From positions 1 through 18,177 of the forward strand of contig JALDXQ010000149.1 in NCBI GenBank assembly GCA_032156805.1: 18,177 nt of DNA, written 5' to 3'. This document shows positions 15,754-18,177 of the stretch, piece by piece. The notes beneath the pieces were generated by a model, which ran no database searches, was not told the DNA's origin, and was given only the letters and a program-made list of their open reading frames with translations. How positions within the stretch are numbered: the first letter of the stretch is position 1; every line of letters begins with the position of its first letter. The translations under genes were made by a program, and so were the position numbers. This DNA is from Gp6-AA40 sp032156805. GTDB lineage: Bacteria > Acidobacteriota > Vicinamibacteria > Vicinamibacterales > UBA2999.

Positions 15754-18177
15754 TCAGGCACTCCCGGCGAAGCTTCTGAGCGCCTGCTCGAGTTGCGCCT
15801 GCGCGTCAGTGAACGCATACCCCTGGACGAGCTTCTCGAACTCCAGCCATGTCTGACCGTCGAACAACGGACGCAGGGCCGCGTGGTTGGACTCGATGAA
15901 ATCTGCCGCCGCCGGATCCAGGTCTGCGAGCAGCGTGGTCAGTTTCGCCGCGGCGTCGCGCGACTCCGCCGGGTTCGCCGTCGTCGGTGCGCTCGGTTCC
16001 AGGACTGCTTCCGCGGGAGACAACGACAGCCTGGCCCGCAGTTCAGCGACGAGGGGATCGAGTGCCGACGCAACGTGTTGCCTCGCTGCGTCGAGATCGT
16101 TGGCGGGTGCGCCCTCGCGAATGCCCTTCTCGAGAGCACCTGCCGCACGCTGGACCTGCGTTGCGCCGATGTTGCCCGCGACGCCTTTGAGGGAGTGCGC
16201 GAGCCGTTCGGCCAGCGACACGTCACCACGACCGTGTGCGTCAGCGATCTGTCCGACGACGGCACCCTGCTGCTCGACAAACTGCCGCAGCAGCTTCATG
16301 TACAGCTTGCGGTTTCCACCAACTCGCGACAGACCAGCGCTGGTGTCGAGATTCGCGATGTCGTGCAGATCATCGGACATTCTTGGTGCAGCGGACTTGT
16401 GGAATCGCTCGACCGTCTCGAACAACGTGACTGGATCGATCGGCTTGGCGACGTGATCGTTCATGCCGGCGGCAAGGCAGCGCTGACGTTCCTCGATCGT
16501 CGCGTGCGCCGTCATCGCGACGATCGGGAGCGTGGCGAAGCGGGGGTCGTCGCGCAGCTTTGCTGTCGCCTGATAGCCGTCCATCTCCGGCATCTGGAGG
16601 TCCATCAACACGAGATCGAAGGGAGCGGGCAGCGGACCGTTCAGGAGGATCTCGTGTGCCTCACGCCCGTTGTTGGCCACCCTGACCGTCGCGCCCGCAC
16701 CCTCGAGGAGCTCGACGGCGATCTGCTGGTTGATCTCGTTGTCCTCGGCCAGAAGAATCCGCGCACCGCGCAGCCGCTGCTCGTACGCGTGATCCATCGC
16801 AACGTGCGCGGCTTCTTCGGAAGTCGCAAAGACGTTGACGAGCGTATCCACGATGGTGGACTTCGTCACCGGCTTGAGAAGGAAGCCGTCGAGCTGCATT
16901 CGCTCTGCTTCTTCCCGGACTTCCTCGCGTCCGAACGCCGTCACGATCACGATAGCCGGCTGATGGTGCAGCGTCTCGTCGCCCTTGATGTACCGGCTGG
17001 CCTGCAGGCCGTCCATGCCCGGCATGCGCCAGTCCATGAAGACGATGTCGTAGGGCTCCGAGGCATCCCGCTGCTGAATCGACGTGATGGCATCTTTCCC
17101 TGACGCCACGACATCGACGCGACTGACCACACTGCTCAAGGGCTCCCGCAGGATGTCGCGCGCGGCTGCGTTGTCGTCGACGACGAGCACGCGGAGACGC
17201 GACAGCCGCTCGGGAACGATCGTGCCCGACCCTTTCGCCTCGCCGATGCCCAGCCAGATAGTGAAGAAGAAAGTCGTGCCGACGCCAGGCTCGCTCTCGA
17301 GCCAGATCCGTCCACCCATCAACTCGACCAGGCGGCGGCAAATGGTGAGTCCCAGGCCGGTGCCACCATGCTTGCGGGTCGTGGACATGTCCGCCTGCGT
17401 GAACGGCTGGAACAACTTCTCCGACTGCTCCTTCGTCATACCGATGCCGGTGTCACGCACCGAGCACTTCAGCTGCACCTTCTGCCCGGTGCGCTCGACG
17501 AGCTCGATGTCCACGCGGATCTCGCCACGCTCGGTGAACTTCACCGCGTTGCCGACGCAGTTGGTGAGGATCTGTCCCAGGCGGACCGGGTCGCCAAGCA
17601 GGTACTCGGGAATGCCCGGCGCCGCATGCACCAGGAATTCGAGTCCCTTGTCATGTGCCTGCTGCGCGGTCAGCGTCGTCACCGAGCTGATCACATCGTC
17701 GAGCCTGAAATCAGTGGTTTCGATGTCGAGCCGCCCGGCTTCGATCTTGGAGAAGTCGAGGATGTCGTTGATGACCGCGAGCAGCGAGGTGCCGGCGTTG
17801 TGGATCTTGCTGACGTAGTCGCGCTGCTTCGGTGACAGATGCGTCTTGAGCGCGAGATGCGAGAGGCCGATGATGGCGTTCATCGGCGTGCGGATCTCGT
17901 GGGTCATGTTCGCGAGGAACATGGACTTCATCTCGGTGGCTTCTTCCGCCTTGCTGCGCGCGCGGACCAGTTCATCCGCCTGTGACTCGAGCTGACGTGC
18001 CTGCGCCTGCGTCTGGCCAAGGAGCTGGTGGGTGTGGAGGTTGCGCTGCAGGACCTCGAGGCTCAGTGCGGCAACCGACAGGACCTCGTCGAGCAGTGAC
18101 TGCTCCCTCGTCGTGAATGCGCTAAACGCCGCGACTTCGATAACCGCGAGCAACCTGTCCTGCGACAGCAGCGGCAG
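15754..18177 (-). CDS. Hybrid sensor histidine kinase with two receivers and HPt domain (partial, 5' end outside window)
   Basis: The last 807 codons of a large hybrid kinase; the frame stays open to the window edge, so the true start and sensory N-terminus are not seen. Visible residues begin with the end of a GAF-like domain (LPLLSQDRLLAVIEVAAF). Then come a coiled coil (about 45-85), HisKA with H93 in MTHEIRTPMN, and HATPase with N-box NCVGNAVKFTE, DTGIGM and GGTGLGL. Receiver 1 has D382 in FMDWRMPGMDG and receiver 2 has D526 in LMDLQMPEMDG. The HPt domain has H661 in AHSLKGVAGNIG, and a C-terminal helical extension (about 740-807) follows. The order is that of BarA-like phosphorelay kinases. 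No membrane segment is visible in this part. The TTG at 18153 is not a plausible start because it cuts into the GAF domain. The gene ends 1 bp before the start of the PP2C response regulator, its probable phosphate acceptor. Confidence 0.93.
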   Translation of the reverse strand: MPLLSQDRLLAVIEVAAFSAFTTREQSLLDEVLSVAALSLEVLQRNLHTHQLLGQTQAQARQLESQADELVRARSKAEEATEMKSMFLANMTHEIRTPMNAIIGLSHLALKTHLSPKQRDYVSKIHNAGTSLLAVINDILDFSKIEAGRLDIETTDFRLDDVISSVTTLTAQQAHDKGLEFLVHAAPGIPEYLLGDPVRLGQILTNCVGNAVKFTERGEIRVDIELVERTGQKVQLKCSVRDTGIGMTKEQSEKLFQPFTQADMSTTRKHGGTGLGLTICRRLVELMGGRIWLESEPGVGTTFFFTIWLGIGEAKGSGTIVPERLSRLRVLVVDDNAAARDILREPLSSVVSRVDVVASGKDAITSIQQRDASEPYDIVFMDWRMPGMDGLQASRYIKGDETLHHQPAIVIVTAFGREEVREEAERMQLDGFLLKPVTKSTIVDTLVNVFATSEEAAHVAMDHAYEQRLRGARILLAEDNEINQQIAVELLEGAGATVRVANNGREAHEILLNGPLPAPFDLVLMDLQMPEMDGYQATAKLRDDPRFATLPIVAMTAHATIEERQRCLAAGMNDHVAKPIDPVTLFETVERFHKSAAPRMSDDLHDIANLDTSAGLSRVGGNRKLYMKLLRQFVEQQGAVVGQIADAHGRGDVSLAERLAHSLKGVAGNIGATQVQRAAGALEKGIREGAPANDLDAARQHVASALDPLVAELRARLSLSPAEAVLEPSAPTTANPAESRDAAAKLTTLLADLDPAAADFIESNHAALRPLFDGQTWLEFEKLVQGYAFTDAQAQLEQALRSFAGSA

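Noticed and set aside
15753..15818. Longer N-terminus of the response regulator/PP2C protein.
   Set aside because: The extra residues fall inside the kinase coding region, and the GTG at 15752 has a good GGGAG site and starts just before the receiver domain.
1..18177. CRISPR arrays, insertion sequences, tRNA or rRNA genes, phage or toxin-antitoxin genes.
   Set aside because: None seen: no regularly spaced repeats, transposase or integrase motifs, or cloverleaf sequences. Every gap outside 11803-12068 is under 50 bp.

Overview
The window is gene-dense, GC-rich chromosomal DNA from a Gram-negative bacterium. It encodes an outer-membrane beta-barrel, periplasmic multiheme cytochromes, an oxygen-sensitive pyruvate:ferredoxin oxidoreductase (PFOR) and a hybrid-kinase phosphorelay. 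The combination of MtrAB-type cytochromes, PFOR followed by a dihydroorotate-dehydrogenase-like protein, and archaeal-type glucose dehydrogenase fits Acidobacteriota (Vicinamibacteria-like) best. That placement is inference from gene content; no rRNA, tRNA or other marker gene is present.

Layout. Positions 1-11802 hold nine genes, all on the minus strand, with gaps of at most 47 bp. In order of transcription they are: a decaheme MtrA/DmsE-type cytochrome, an MtrB/PioB-type outer-membrane barrel, a small monoheme cytochrome c, a six-heme NapC/NirT-type (ImcH-like) membrane cytochrome, PFOR (nifJ), a dihydroorotate-dehydrogenase-like flavoprotein, an SMP-30/gluconolactonase, a zinc-dependent glucose 1-dehydrogenase, and the start of an exported DUF2252 protein cut by the window edge. 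Positions 11803-12068 are a divergent regulatory region with several perfect inverted repeats and a sigma-54-like -24/-12 element correctly placed for the cytochrome operon. Positions 12069-14591 (plus strand) encode glycogen phosphorylase. Positions 14601-18177 (minus strand) hold a response-regulator/PP2C phosphatase and, upstream of it, a GAF-HisKA-HATPase-REC-REC-HPt hybrid kinase whose N-terminus lies outside the window.

How the parts may work together (inference). PFOR and glucose dehydrogenase/gluconolactonase oxidise carbon substrates. The ImcH-like protein would take electrons from quinol and pass them via the small cytochrome c to the decaheme protein, held in the outer membrane by the MtrB-like barrel. 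The unit therefore looks like a carbon-oxidation module joined to a trans-envelope electron conduit. No outer-surface MtrC-type cytochrome is present, so direction (metal reduction versus PioAB-like oxidation) and terminal partner are open. Glycogen phosphorylase, divergently transcribed from the same regulatory region, could supply stored carbon to the same metabolism.

The most interesting points are the tight packing of an electron conduit with PFOR and sugar oxidation, the candidate sigma-54 promoter with palindromes in front of it, the flavoprotein that has lost the dihydroorotate dehydrogenase active-site motif, and the unusual CX3CH first heme motif in the NapC-like protein.
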